DNA of 64,000 bases from a virus. The translations under genes and the position numbers were made by a program. Below the pieces are notes generated by a model. That model was not told where the DNA came from and made no database searches. It saw only the letters and a list, made by a program, of their open reading frames with translations. Location: positions 1 through 64,000 of IMG/VR virus record IMGVR_UViG_3300045974_000167, one strand, 5' to 3'. Position 1 is the stretch's first letter. Every line of letters begins with the position of its first letter. Shown here in pieces: positions 34,261 to 42,668 of the stretch.

Positions 34261-34550
34261 GCGAGCTTGCTGCTGTTCCTGACGTTGAGACTCCTGCCCC
34301 GGTTGCAAAGAACCGCGCCCGACTGATGATTGACTTCCTGAGCCCCGAGGATGTGCTTGAGTTCGTGAGCAAGCTTCGCCTCGCGGGCCACCTCCCCGAC
34401 GCCGCCAAGGTCTACCAGTCGGATGCGCTGGACTTTCAGGCCCGTAAGATTCAGGGTGTTGGCCGCAAGCACACCTTCATCCTGCGTAACCCGGATGAGT
34501 CCCGCAAGGAGCTGAAGTTCGTGACGAAGAAGGTTCTGGCGGTAGAGTAA
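34257..34550 (+). CDS. Small hypothetical replication-region protein
   Basis: 97 residues, ATGA overlap upstream, last gene before a terminator. FLSPEDVLEFVSKLRLAGHLPDAAKVYQSD then RKIQGVGRKHTFILRN and a basic end. G/C-ending codons as in highly expressed neighbours. Function unknown. Confidence 0.5.
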   Translation: MSELAAVPDVETPAPVAKNRARLMIDFLSPEDVLEFVSKLRLAGHLPDAAKVYQSDALDFQARKIQGVGRKHTFILRNPDESRKELKFVTKKVLAVE

Positions 34551-34568
34551 TGCGGGCCGGTTGTGCCG

Positions 34569-34607
34569 GGGGAGTCTGCACTTGATTGCAGGCTCCCCTA
34601 ATCTTTT
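34569..34607 (+). terminator. Terminator with the dispersed palindrome as stem core
   Basis: GGGGAG-t-CTGCA-cttgat-TGCAG-g-CTCCCC hairpin followed by TAATCTTTT. The inner part of the stem is the TGCACTTGATTGCA site. Confidence 0.65.
34577..34590 (+). repeat. Dispersed palindrome, variant TGCACTTGATTGCA
   Basis: Intergenic; forms the inner stem of the terminator and lies 20 bp before a TTGACA promoter. Confidence 0.65.
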
Positions 34608-34610
34608 CGT

Positions 34611-34639
34611 TTGACAAATGTAGACTGTTTGACTATCCT
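34611..34639 (+). promoter_or_regulatory. Sigma-70-like promoter with CCATGGAGGG leader
   Basis: TTGACA (34611-34616), 17 bp, TATCCT (34634-34639); the transcript leader ends in CCATGGAGGGATT just before ATG 34685. Confidence 0.75.
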
Positions 34640-34684
34640 GTATTTTGTAACGGCGCGGTTCGGCCACTAACCCATGGAGGGATT

Positions 34685-35149
34685 ATGACTGTCAAGGTCA
34701 CTCAGCTTCAGAAGCCCGTTGCTAAGGTGAAGGATTCTCTCAAGTCTGCGGCGCTGTCCAAGGACACCCGTGCGGCCATCGACCGCCTTTGGGAAATCGA
34801 GCAGAAGCTTGCTCCCATGCGGGCACTTCTCAAGGAAGAGAAGAAGATTCGGGAGCATCTGTCGGAGGTTGCTTCCAACACCGAACGGTTTGACCCCAAG
34901 ATGCCCGCCATCCTAGAGGGTGATGCTGCCGTCCTTGAATACGGCGCGGCTAGCTCTACCCGGGAAATCTCCAACAAGGACGGAGCAATCCAGCTCCTCA
35001 AGGAGAAGATGGGCGGCTACGAGAAGCTTCTCGCAATCATCAAGATCAACCTCGGTGATCTCGACCAGTACACGACCGAGGAGGAGCGGGCACCCTTCGT
35101 CAAGAGTGTTGTCGGCTCTAGAAAGTTTACGACCATCAAGGGGAAGTGA
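34685..35149 (+). CDS. Hypothetical early protein
   Basis: 154 residues. Start ATG follows CCATGGAGGGATT. Helical and highly charged: an N-terminal coiled-coil-like part (DRLWEIEQKLAPMRALLKEE), then LEYGAASSTREISNKDGAIQLL and a C-terminal VGSRKFTTIKGK. Transcribed from its own TTGACA promoter; the next gene overlaps by TGATG. Not recognised; resembles host-takeover or DNA-associated accessory proteins only in being small, charged and strongly expressed. Confidence 0.6.
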   Translation: MTVKVTQLQKPVAKVKDSLKSAALSKDTRAAIDRLWEIEQKLAPMRALLKEEKKIREHLSEVASNTERFDPKMPAILEGDAAVLEYGAASSTREISNKDGAIQLLKEKMGGYEKLLAIIKINLGDLDQYTTEEERAPFVKSVVGSRKFTTIKGK

Positions 35150-35382
35150 TGGCCCTAATTTGCATTGAAATCGATGATAAGTTTCTAGAGTTCAAGGCCG
35201 CATGTACCCCCCTGCTTAAATCTGGGATGTTGCCACTTGGCACGTATGTGCGTCCCATAGTCTCCACTATGGTCATTGCAATGGCCGAAAGCATCTACTA
35301 CATCCGGCAGGGATCCATCTACAAAGTGAAAGACAGGAGCGGAAATGCGCTACAAGAGCCAAAAGCTGACGATCAAGAATGA
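35149..35382 (+). CDS. Small hypothetical protein
   Basis: 77 residues, start ATG in a TGATG overlap. LICIEIDDKFLEFKAAC, then SIYYIRQGSIYKVKDRSG. Overlaps the next gene by 38 nt. Function unknown. Confidence 0.45.
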   Translation: MALICIEIDDKFLEFKAACTPLLKSGMLPLGTYVRPIVSTMVIAMAESIYYIRQGSIYKVKDRSGNALQEPKADDQE

Positions 35383-35527
35383 GAACAAGATCCACGTTAC
35401 CGATGCGGGAGAGATCACCCTCAAGTGTCCCGCCTGCGGTAAGCGTAAGCCCCTGACCGCTTTCGGGCTGCGGCAGATGAAGGACGGCTCCGTTCGTAAT
35501 CAGCCTTGGTGCCGCGAGTGTAGGTGA
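35345..35527 (+). CDS. Small zinc-ribbon protein
   Basis: 60 residues with two CxxC knuckles (CPACGKRKPL... and CREC at the C-terminus) separated by FGLRQMKDGSVRNQPW, a compact zinc finger of the kind common in phage early genes. Overlaps both neighbours. Confidence 0.55.
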   Translation: MRYKSQKLTIKNENKIHVTDAGEITLKCPACGKRKPLTAFGLRQMKDGSVRNQPWCRECR

Positions 35528-35721
35528 TGGAAGTCTCGGGGATAGAGGTTTGTAAACAGAGAACCCCGACCGCCGATAGGCCCATAGCGTTCCATTGCTA
35601 CCATCTCCAGCCCTGGTCAGCATCCTCTAACTGCCAAACAGAGATATGTTGCCATTGCGGGAATACTAGGACCGTAAACCACGGGTCGTTCAAGCCAGCA
35701 TCGATATTAGGTATCATCTAG
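35527..35721 (+). CDS. Small Cys/His-rich protein
   Basis: 64 residues, TGATG start. HCYHLQPW, C.TEICCHCGNTRTVNHG resemble a short zinc-binding fold. Ends 15 nt before the primase gene, with the dispersed palindrome in the gap. Confidence 0.45.
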   Translation: MEVSGIEVCKQRTPTADRPIAFHCYHLQPWSASSNCQTEICCHCGNTRTVNHGSFKPASILGII

Positions 35722-35723
35722 TC

Positions 35724-35737
35724 TGCAATCAATTGCA
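35724..35737 (+). repeat. Dispersed palindrome TGCAATCAATTGCA
   Basis: Its last A is the first base of the primase ATG (35737), so the site occupies the whole ribosome-binding region, and no Shine-Dalgarno is visible. Confidence 0.85.
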
Positions 35738-36720
35738 TGAAAAAAGAACTAGTCCTTAACCTGATGAAGTCGTTAGGTATGCACGATCCCCTCCCCGTGA
35801 ACGGGTGGTGGATGGCGCAATGCCCGCTGGCACCTTTTACCCACTCCAAGGGAAAGGACACGCGGCCATCGTTCGGAATGAACATGGAATCCGCTAACTA
35901 TAACTGCTTTACCTGCGGCAGCGGGAGTGCCACGAAACTTGTGATGTCCCTGGATCTATACTCCAAGGACGACCCAATCCTTTCGGCGCGGTACCACTTC
36001 AAGCAAGCTTACGAAGTTCTACAGGGTATAGAGGACTACCTAGAGCCTTTACCCGAGTTCGGTGCTATAACCCCGAACATGCTAGAGTTTACTCCGTGGC
36101 CCGAATGGTGGCTTGAACAGTATCAACCGTGGCATCAGAGCACGACCGCCAAGTGGTATCTACATGAGGGGCGTCCTGCGGCGGGCAGTCAGGGAATCCC
36201 GGCTGAGATAGCCATCCAGTTCGAGCTACGATACGATTACAAGTACAATCGAATCGTATGCCCTTACCGTACCTATACAGGTAAGTTGGCGGGGGCCAGA
36301 GGTAGAGCGTGCGATCCAAACGCCACGCTCAAGCACTTCGATTACACCCACGACAAGATCAATAATGCTCATGGGGTCTGGTACAACGAACAAGCATTGG
36401 AACTTGCGGCCCGCCACCATAAACCCGTAATCGTCGTAGAGGGCCAGTTCGACTGCATGAGTGTCGCCCGGATTTATCCCTACGTAGTGGCGGGCTTAAC
36501 TGCCAAGTCTAGCGCCGAAAAGATCACTAAACTGCAAGGTTGTGATGGTGTTGTGACGATGCTGGATAATGATGAGACAGGGGAATCGGCCCACATCCGG
36601 TACGAAACCCTGCTCCGGAAGCATGTTCCAATTGGGCGTGTTTCGTATCCAAAAGAGTACAAAGACCCCGGTTCCCTGCCTCTCGAAGTGCTAGAAAAAG
36701 TGCTATCCGATCTTATTTAA
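35737..36720 (+). CDS. DNA primase, DnaG-type
   Basis: 327 residues. A CHC2-type zinc site is built from Cys29 (QCPLAPFTH), His36, Cys57 and Cys60 (NCFTCG). Toprim motifs follow: VVEGQFD (about 233-239) and MLDNDETG (about 274-281). There is no helicase domain, so it must work with the DnaB at 32759. Makes RNA primers for lagging-strand synthesis. It lacks a Shine-Dalgarno site: the dispersed palindrome abuts its ATG. Confidence 0.85.
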   Translation: MKKELVLNLMKSLGMHDPLPVNGWWMAQCPLAPFTHSKGKDTRPSFGMNMESANYNCFTCGSGSATKLVMSLDLYSKDDPILSARYHFKQAYEVLQGIEDYLEPLPEFGAITPNMLEFTPWPEWWLEQYQPWHQSTTAKWYLHEGRPAAGSQGIPAEIAIQFELRYDYKYNRIVCPYRTYTGKLAGARGRACDPNATLKHFDYTHDKINNAHGVWYNEQALELAARHHKPVIVVEGQFDCMSVARIYPYVVAGLTAKSSAEKITKLQGCDGVVTMLDNDETGESAHIRYETLLRKHVPIGRVSYPKEYKDPGSLPLEVLEKVLSDLI

Positions 36721-36723
36721 CCT

Positions 36724-36752
36724 TTGACAATCATAGGTCGTTGTCGTACCGT
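36724..36752 (+). promoter_or_regulatory. Sigma-70-like promoter of SSB gene
   Basis: TTGACA (36724-36729), 17 bp, TACCGT (36747-36752), 58 bp before the SSB start. Confidence 0.75.
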
Positions 36753-36810
36753 GTCACCTGTCGCACCAACCCGGATCACCGTAATGGTATCCATATAAAG
36801 GGGTAAAACA

Positions 36811-37593
36811 ATGGCTGTGTCTTGGTTAAAGCAGGGCGAAGATTCCGCGAAGCTGCACGAGCAGGAGAAGGCCGCGCAGATCAAGCGGCAGTCGGAGCAG
36901 GGTAAGTCCTTCCGGTTCTGGCTGAAGAAGGGCGACGAGGCCAGCATTTGGTTCGTCGATGGCGCCCTCCACACGAAGGGCTACCTGGCCCCGCCCAGGT
37001 ACTACGAGCATACGGTGTTCTTCAACAACACCTGGGACAACATCGTTTGCCCTCAGCAGACGATGCCCAGCGCGAAGGAAGTTTGCCCGATTTGCGAGGG
37101 CAAGGACCGTGCGGCGCTGGTCAGCCTGTTCACGGTGATCGATACTAGGCCGTACACCACGAAGAACGGAATCACCATCCCGTTCACCCGCAAGCTGTTC
37201 GTCGCCAAGCCCACCACGTTCGATATGCTGAACAAGATGGCTATCAAGCGCGGCGGTCTGACGGGGTGCCGGTTCGATGTTTCCCGTACCGGTGACAAGA
37301 GCCCGAACGTCGGAGATGTGTTCGACTTTCAGGAGAAGTCCACGGACGTTGAGGCGCTGACCCAGATGTTCACCTCCACCTTCAAGGTGAAGGATAAGCA
37401 GTCGGGGTCGGATATTCAGAAGACCGTGAACCTCTGGGAGCCCCTCCCCTACGAGAAGGAGATCATCTTCCGTACCGGCGATGAGCTTCGTAAGATGGGC
37501 TTCGGCGCTCCCACCGGAGGGTCGGGCTTCTCGCAGGACACCTCCCCCGCCGCCGATGCTGGTAAGGGCGAGGATTACGAGACTCACCTCTAA
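36811..37593 (+). CDS. Single-stranded DNA-binding protein, gp32-like
   Basis: 260 residues. A zinc site of the T4 gp32 type is visible: His67, Cys80, Cys92, Cys95 (T4 gp32: His64, Cys77, Cys87, Cys90, nearly the same spacing). Basic N-terminal arm (KQGEDSAKLHEQEKAAQIKRQ) for cooperative binding, OB-fold-like centre and an acidic, Gly/Ser-rich C-terminus (AADAGKGEDYETHL). It has its own strong promoter and G/C-ending codons, as expected of an abundant protein. Coats ssDNA during replication and recombination. Confidence 0.8.
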   Translation: MAVSWLKQGEDSAKLHEQEKAAQIKRQSEQGKSFRFWLKKGDEASIWFVDGALHTKGYLAPPRYYEHTVFFNNTWDNIVCPQQTMPSAKEVCPICEGKDRAALVSLFTVIDTRPYTTKNGITIPFTRKLFVAKPTTFDMLNKMAIKRGGLTGCRFDVSRTGDKSPNVGDVFDFQEKSTDVEALTQMFTSTFKVKDKQSGSDIQKTVNLWEPLPYEKEIIFRTGDELRKMGFGAPTGGSGFSQDTSPAADAGKGEDYETHL

Positions 37594-37608
37594 AACGTAA
37601 AGGGCCGC

Positions 37609-37657
37609 GCCGCCCGACCTGTGAGGGTTTCCCCCTAAGCTAACCCAGGCGGCACTT
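37609..37657 (+). terminator. Weak terminator-like stem
   Basis: GCCGCC (37609-37614) can pair with GGCGGC (37648-37653) across a 33-nt loop, followed by ACTTTTA; resembles the stem-ACTTT arrangement near 30681. Confidence 0.3.
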
Positions 37658-37671
37658 TTAATGGAGTAACT

Positions 37672-37842
37672 ATGCCCTTGTACGTTTACGAATGCGAGAA
37701 ATGCAATCTTGAGGTTGAAGTGCTTGAGAAGGTGAAGCACTATGCACCTGATTGCAAACGCTGCGGTAGAGAGATGAAGAAGAAGATTGTTGCTTCTGCG
37801 GCCAAGGCGTTTCCAGGCGCTGCATCTTGGAGAAACGATTGA
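37672..37842 (+). CDS. FmdB-type zinc-ribbon microprotein
   Basis: 56 residues; AATGGAGTAACT just upstream. MPLYVYECEKCN....., CKRCGREMKKKIVAS is the pattern of FmdB / CxxC-CxxC zinc ribbons (usual start MPxYxYxCxxC). Regulatory or RNA/DNA-binding roles are assumed for the family. A palindrome variant falls on its second CxxC (APDCKR). Overlaps the helicase start. Confidence 0.7.
   Translation: MPLYVYECEKCNLEVEVLEKVKHYAPDCKRCGREMKKKIVASAAKAFPGAASWRND
37743..37756 (+). repeat. Dispersed palindrome, variant TGCACCTGATTGCA
   Basis: In the zinc-ribbon gene; arms intact, right half perfect. Confidence 0.55.
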
Positions 37843-39134
37843 TCAATCTGACTGAAATCCCGTTATGGACGGACGCTATGGCTGTCTATCCATACTCGGA
37901 AGGTATGGAGGCGGCGTTCACGTTTGTCTCTACCTACGGTGATGAAGTCAAGATGGCTGTGCGTAGCGGCAACCATATCCTTGTGCCCCGCCGTGTCGCC
38001 CCATTGGGTGGGCATGACAAACGGGTGAGTCGGCCGCTTCCTGCAATCGATTGCAAGATGCCGCCTCTGGATGTGGAACAGGCTGGGTGTATTTCTTCCT
38101 CGCTGAAACTTCTACAGAACGGGGTTGACCACGTTCTAGAGGCCCCTACCGGGTTCGGCAAGACCTATATCGGTTCGGCAATCGCGGCGCGACTAGGACA
38201 AGCGACCCTGATTGTGGTCCCTAAACAGGACTTGATGGATTCTTGGTACAAGACCCTGATCAATCTTGTGGGAGTAACCCCGGATGATATCGGAATCGCC
38301 CAAGGCGCTAAACTCGACTACAAAGGCAAACGATTCGTACTCGGCATGGTACAAAGTATCATCCGACCCGGCAAGTATGAAGAAGATTTCTACCGATCTT
38401 TTGGATTGGTTATCTTCGACGAAACGCATCGTATGGCTGCGGAATGTTTCTCCCGAGCCTGCATGTTGTTTCCTGGTATGCATAGACTCGGACTTTCCGC
38501 CACTCCTAAAAGAAATGATGGAAAAACACCTGTCATTAGTGCCCATATCGGGCCTGTCCTCGTTAGAGGTGTCACCGTCCCCATGAGCCCGAAAATCCTC
38601 GTAGAGAGCACCGGTTGCGGGCTCCCTTCGTGGATGGACAACATCGACCCCGGTAGGATGATGGCTGCCTACGGGGCGTTGTCCAAGAATACCCAACGTA
38701 ACGAAAAGATCGTAGGTTTCACCAAGAATGCCTACGGCAAGGGTCGGACTATAGTGCTCATGTCAGACCTCATTTCACACCTAAATCTCCTTAGCAACAT
38801 GCTGATCCAGGCGGGCATCCCTCCCACGGATATCGGGATGTATACCGGCGAGGTTCAGCGTGTCCTGCTCAAGCCCAACGCCAACAAGCGGGTAATCCTC
38901 GCCACCTATGGAATGTGCTCCGAGGGCACAGACTATCCGCATTGGGATACCCTGATCATGGTAACCCCCCGCGCTAACATCAAACAGCCGTTAGGGCGTA
39001 TTCTACGTAAGAAGGCTGGCAAACCCACCCCCGTTGCCCTCGACCTAGTTGATAGCGGGCGCATCTTCAAGGGCTTCTACTACAAACGCTTGAAGCAATA
39101 CCATGAGGTAGGAAGCGAGGTCGTTCAGCTATGA
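37839..39134 (+). CDS. Superfamily 2 DNA helicase
   Basis: 431 residues if TTG 37839 is used (TTGGAG 6 nt upstream, TTGA overlap with the previous stop); TTG 37827 is also possible. Motifs: I APTGFGKT (about 103), II FDETH (about 193), III LSATPKR, VI QPLGRILRKK. This is the UvsW/XPB-like group used by phages for branch migration and recombination-dependent replication. Overlaps the next gene by ATGA. Confidence 0.85.
   Translation: MINLTEIPLWTDAMAVYPYSEGMEAAFTFVSTYGDEVKMAVRSGNHILVPRRVAPLGGHDKRVSRPLPAIDCKMPPLDVEQAGCISSSLKLLQNGVDHVLEAPTGFGKTYIGSAIAARLGQATLIVVPKQDLMDSWYKTLINLVGVTPDDIGIAQGAKLDYKGKRFVLGMVQSIIRPGKYEEDFYRSFGLVIFDETHRMAAECFSRACMLFPGMHRLGLSATPKRNDGKTPVISAHIGPVLVRGVTVPMSPKILVESTGCGLPSWMDNIDPGRMMAAYGALSKNTQRNEKIVGFTKNAYGKGRTIVLMSDLISHLNLLSNMLIQAGIPPTDIGMYTGEVQRVLLKPNANKRVILATYGMCSEGTDYPHWDTLIMVTPRANIKQPLGRILRKKAGKPTPVALDLVDSGRIFKGFYYKRLKQYHEVGSEVVQL
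38042..38055 (+). repeat. Dispersed palindrome TGCAATCGATTGCA
   Basis: In the SF2 helicase gene, read as PAIDCK; perfect. Confidence 0.85.
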
Positions 39135-39577
39135 GCAACGATACTCTGACCACCACCAAGGTTTCTTCGTTTAAGAAGTGGTACGACGCTAACAAGGAAG
39201 AATTCGCAAAGAGGCGGCGCGAGAGATACCATGCTGATGAAACTTTCCGGAAGAATGCCCTCGAAAGGTCAGCCTCTTACCGTAGAGGTAAGAGGGTTGA
39301 GGAACGCGGCCTCCCTCCCGGCTATTCTGTTACTCACTCGGATGCTTGCGAGAAACTGGGCATTGAGGCACCCGTTCTGCGAGCCTGGGCACGAAAGAAC
39401 TACTACCCCGAACCCTTCCAGGCCAACAAGCGTATCTATTTCACAGAAGGGCAGATAACCCTGCTAACGCACTTAGTTGCATTCTTCCAGATGCAGCCAC
39501 CGCATCGTCGTCTTGGGCCTATTGCTCTAAAGAAACTAGACGAACTTACCTCCTACATCCACGCGAACTGGAACTAG
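39131..39577 (+). CDS. MerR-like helix-turn-helix protein
   Basis: 148 residues. Basic N-terminal helix (WYDANKEEFAKRRRERYH) and a MerR-type HTH core: SVTHSDACEKLGIEAPVLRAWARKNYYPEP, then RIYFTEGQITLL. Likely a DNA-binding regulator or a replication accessory protein in the recombination operon. It is one of few transcription-factor-like proteins here, so it is a candidate partner of the dispersed palindromes, without direct evidence. Confidence 0.65.
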   Translation: MSNDTLTTTKVSSFKKWYDANKEEFAKRRRERYHADETFRKNALERSASYRRGKRVEERGLPPGYSVTHSDACEKLGIEAPVLRAWARKNYYPEPFQANKRIYFTEGQITLLTHLVAFFQMQPPHRRLGPIALKKLDELTSYIHANWN

Positions 39578-39578
39578 A

Positions 39579-40049
39579 ATGGCTATCAATATGAAGCCCC
39601 CTGCGGGGATTCCGCAGGTGAAATCGGTTGCAAAGTACGACGAACATTTAGCCAAGGCTGCCACAGAAGAAGAGGCACTAACGGCTAAGGCAATGGCGGC
39701 AATCAACCTTCCCAACGAATTCATCCAGCATCTAAAGTCCCCGTCCTCCACCGGTACGGTGAAGGTTGATCACCTCAAGACTGACTACGGGAAGAAGACC
39801 GTAACCCCTGTGGAGGAAACCACTGAGTCGATGGTTGCCCCGCCCATTCCGCTCGATAAGCTGCACAATCTGGCGGTTGCGGGAAAGATGACTATCAATC
39901 TTGGTAACTACGAATCTGCCCAGATCATGGTGTCTCTCACGGTTCCATGCACCAAGGAAACCCTAGAGGACGCCTATGCCTACGCCTCTGATTGGGTGTC
40001 CGACAAGATCGAGTCTGCTGTTGCCAAGGCGAAGAAGGGTAACTCCTAA
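39579..40049 (+). CDS. RecA-associated hypothetical protein
   Basis: 156 residues, 1 nt after the previous stop; TAATG overlap with the recA gene. The C-terminal half (INLGNYESAQIMVSLTVPC, then EDAYAYASDWVSDKIESA) matches a small phage family found beside recombination genes. The N-terminal half is low complexity. Probably a recombination accessory factor. Confidence 0.5.
   Translation: MAINMKPPAGIPQVKSVAKYDEHLAKAATEEEALTAKAMAAINLPNEFIQHLKSPSSTGTVKVDHLKTDYGKKTVTPVEETTESMVAPPIPLDKLHNLAVAGKMTINLGNYESAQIMVSLTVPCTKETLEDAYAYASDWVSDKIESAVAKAKKGNS
39619..39632 (+). repeat. Dispersed palindrome, variant TGAAATCGGTTGCA
   Basis: One left-arm mismatch; read as VKSVAK near the start of the RecA-associated gene. 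Confidence 0.4.
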
Positions 40050-41263
40050 TGGGTGTTTCCATCAAGAAGATCGCCGCCGACCCCGCGACATTACCCGTTG
40101 AACCCGTAGACCTCTCCCCAATTTCAACCCCCATCCAGGCAAAGCCCGAGAAGAAGAACGGCAAAACTCCCGCCCCCGACTCCGCAAATCTAGACCATAT
40201 TCTTGCGGCGGTACGTAAAGAAAAGGGCGATAAGATTGCCGTCAAAGGTAGCCAGATCCCCGATGTTGAGAGAATCCATACCGGCGTCTGCGAATTCGAC
40301 GTAGGAACTGGCGGCGGATTCCCCAAGGGGCGCATCACCATCGTCTACGGTGTCGAATCCTCGGGCAAGACAAATCTCGCTCTAAAGGCAATCGCTTACA
40401 TCCAGAAGTATTACCCGCCCGGAAAGAATCGGTGCGCCTTCATCAATCTCGAAGGCACGTTTGATCCTGCTTGGGCTACTAAAATGGGGGTGGACGTTGA
40501 CCAGCTTGATGTCATTAATCCGGCATACGGAGAGGAAGCTGTTGACATTACGGATGCGGTCCTCCGAGCATCCGATCTTGCTATCTGCGTCGTGGACTCA
40601 ATTGCTGTCATGGTATCAAGCAAGGAAATCGCCAAGTCTGTCGAAACCGCAGACATGGGAACTTCCGCCATCCTCATCAAGAGACTATGCAACAAGGCTG
40701 TCATTGCTCTCGCAGAAGAAGCCAGAAAAGACCACTACCCCGCCCTCGTCCTTATCAACCAGCGACGTTTTAAGGTGGGTGTGATGTTCGGGGATCCCGA
40801 AACGATGCCCGGGGGCGAGACAATGAAGTTCCTGTCCAGCCTTACCGTGCGACTCTACGGGAAGAACATTGTAGACAAGAACTACCACCCCGACATTCCC
40901 TGCTGGAAGGACACCAGCGTAATCGTCAAGAAGGCCAAGATTCCTGTTACTTCGGCCAACTTTGAGTACAAGATGGCGATGATGCCTGTTGGCGATATCG
41001 ATATCGGGGATACGGACTCTTGGAACTTTGTATCCGGGTACCTCAAGTCCAACGGGACGCTTGTGAAGGAGAAGGAGGGGTGGCGTATGAAGATGCCCAA
41101 CCTCAAGCCTGCCATCATGCCCACCCTCGCTGGGTGGGAGGAACAGTACGTCTGTGATCTTGGCTTCCGTGTGAATTGTCAGCAGGAAGTCGTGAAAATG
41201 CTACAGGATAAGAAGTTCACCGTTGCGGAGAAGGAAGAGTCCGCGCCTGCCGTTGATAAGTGA
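40049..41263 (+). CDS. recA: RecA-like recombinase
   Basis: 404 residues. Walker A GVESSGKT (about 101), catalytic-glutamate block INLEGTFDPAWA, Walker B CVVDSIAVMV, and the DNA-binding loop region ALVLINQRRFKVGVMFGDPETMPGG. An unusual ~55-residue Pro/Lys-rich N-terminal extension is present. Drives strand exchange in recombination-dependent replication, with the SSB, SF2 helicase and resolvases nearby. Confidence 0.9.
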   Translation: MGVSIKKIAADPATLPVEPVDLSPISTPIQAKPEKKNGKTPAPDSANLDHILAAVRKEKGDKIAVKGSQIPDVERIHTGVCEFDVGTGGGFPKGRITIVYGVESSGKTNLALKAIAYIQKYYPPGKNRCAFINLEGTFDPAWATKMGVDVDQLDVINPAYGEEAVDITDAVLRASDLAICVVDSIAVMVSSKEIAKSVETADMGTSAILIKRLCNKAVIALAEEARKDHYPALVLINQRRFKVGVMFGDPETMPGGETMKFLSSLTVRLYGKNIVDKNYHPDIPCWKDTSVIVKKAKIPVTSANFEYKMAMMPVGDIDIGDTDSWNFVSGYLKSNGTLVKEKEGWRMKMPNLKPAIMPTLAGWEEQYVCDLGFRVNCQQEVVKMLQDKKFTVAEKEESAPAVDK

Positions 41264-41270
41264 GGCTGTC

Positions 41271-41435
41271 ATGGTGGAGGGGGAAGTTGCTAGGGAGTAT
41301 GCGCGGGTTATTTGCGACAAATGCCGGGGGCAGGGATGTGAACCCAACTGGGCCACGCGCTGTGAGAGGTGTAACGGCGCTGGCTCTATGCTTGTACCGG
41401 TGACCAAAGATGAACCCGTATCTAAAACGGCTTGA
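41271..41435 (+). CDS. DnaJ-type zinc-finger microprotein
   Basis: 54 residues; GAGG 5 nt before ATG. Two CxxCxGxG-like units (CDKCRGQGC and CERCNGAG), as in DnaJ-type zinc fingers. Overlaps the resolvase gene by 26 nt. Possibly a protein- or DNA-binding adaptor. Confidence 0.55.
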   Translation: MVEGEVAREYARVICDKCRGQGCEPNWATRCERCNGAGSMLVPVTKDEPVSKTA

Positions 41436-41766
41436 AAAGAGTGGTTCTTCGGGGCATGGAAAAAAGTCTGAAAAGAGGGTGGCTAAATCCCTAGCCGCCC
41501 GACTCACGCCCGCCAGCGGGGCTCTGCGGGGCGCTAAGGGGGACTTTAAGACAGAAGTATATCTGTGCGAAGCCAAGAGCACGGTGAAAACTTCTCTCCC
41601 GATAGAACTAGCCTGGATGGTTAAAATCTCTGTAGAAGCACTCAATACCGGCAGGGTTCCTGCGGTCGCCCTTAGTTTCGTGACCCCTGACGGTTCTGCT
41701 AAGGCTTACGGTGATTGGGTGGCTATCCCCAAGCATGAATTTCAGCGGTTGACGGAAGATAGATGA
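41410..41766 (+). CDS. Hjc-like Holliday junction resolvase
   Basis: 118 residues. PD-(D/E)xK nuclease pattern of archaeal-type Hjc resolvases: GKKSEKRVAKSLAARL (Glu21), GAKGDF (Asp45), CEAKST (Glu54, Lys56). Resolves branched DNA during recombination or before packaging. ATGA overlap with the Cas4-like nuclease. Confidence 0.7.
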   Translation: MNPYLKRLEKSGSSGHGKKSEKRVAKSLAARLTPASGALRGAKGDFKTEVYLCEAKSTVKTSLPIELAWMVKISVEALNTGRVPAVALSFVTPDGSAKAYGDWVAIPKHEFQRLTEDR

Positions 41767-42668
41767 AATTCCTAGAGAACGCTGTGAAGAAGGCCCACGG
41801 CCCTACACACAGCATCATCCAAGCGTTGAAGGAACACCTAGGAAAGCCCCTCAAGGCTCGTTCCCACAAAGAGATCCATGCCTCCGACCTGACCAAAGAG
41901 CACTTCTGCCCGCGAGAGGTAGCTCTACTTGATACTCTGATCCTTACCCGTAAGGATCAGCACGTAGGTACGGCTATGCGGGTGACGTTCGACGTTGGGG
42001 AACTAACGGCTAAGGCGTTCACGGACAAGTGGCTGCGCGATAAGGTAGTCGGTGATTGGTATTGTCTGCGCTGTGCGGCTATGCGTAGGTTTGTGAAGTA
42101 CCCCGACCCTACCGACTCCACCGGGGGCTGTAGCACTTTGGGCCATTTATGGGAACACATGGAGATCCGGTTTAAGGACGAGTATTTCCAGTATTCAGGT
42201 GCAATCGATTGCATTCTTGACCTAGGAGCGCCGAAGCTCACGATTGTCGAGCTTAAAATCATGGCACCCGAAATGTTCGCCAAGCTTGAGGCCCCGCTTG
42301 CCGAGCACCGGATCCGCACCAACCTCTACATGAACCTAGTTGAGAACTCGAAACACCCGAACAAGGACAAAATCAATACAAAGTGGGCCAAAATCCTGTA
42401 TATCTCGCGGGGCTACGGGAAGAAGGGGGAATCCGGAGAAGTCCTACCCTTCAAAGAGTTCGATGTAGAACGCAACGATGATGATTTAGAGACTCCGCTA
42501 GGTAAGGCCCTCGCGGTTAAACACTTTAGAGTAACAGGCCAAATTCCTGGGGGCATCTGCCCTTTTTCCTATTCCCCGGAAGCAAAATCGTGTACGGTGA
42601 ATAATCAATGCTTTTCCGGAAAGTACCCCCCCGTTAAAGGACTTGACTCCAACGGCGGGAAGTATTAA
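41763..42668 (+). CDS. Cas4/PD-(D/E)xK nuclease with Fe-S-type cysteines
   Basis: 301 residues. One Cys near the N-terminus (HFCPREVALLD, Cys49) and a C-terminal set (CPFSYSPEAKSCTVNNQC) fit the four-Cys iron-sulfur site of Cas4/AddB-type nucleases; an extra CLRCAAM lies at about residue 97. Nuclease motif SGAIDCILDL......IVELKI gives Asp and ExK. Probably an end-resecting exonuclease for recombination. No CRISPR array or other cas gene is present, so no CRISPR role is implied. Confidence 0.7.
   Translation: MKFLENAVKKAHGPTHSIIQALKEHLGKPLKARSHKEIHASDLTKEHFCPREVALLDTLILTRKDQHVGTAMRVTFDVGELTAKAFTDKWLRDKVVGDWYCLRCAAMRRFVKYPDPTDSTGGCSTLGHLWEHMEIRFKDEYFQYSGAIDCILDLGAPKLTIVELKIMAPEMFAKLEAPLAEHRIRTNLYMNLVENSKHPNKDKINTKWAKILYISRGYGKKGESGEVLPFKEFDVERNDDDLETPLGKALAVKHFRVTGQIPGGICPFSYSPEAKSCTVNNQCFSGKYPPVKGLDSNGGKY
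42200..42213 (+). repeat. Dispersed palindrome TGCAATCGATTGCA
   Basis: Perfect site over the nuclease motif codons GAIDCI of the Cas4-like gene. Confidence 0.85.

Noticed and set aside
41763-42668. Cas4 homology taken as a sign of CRISPR
   Set aside because: No repeat-spacer array and no other cas gene; phage Cas4-like nucleases are usually recombination enzymes.
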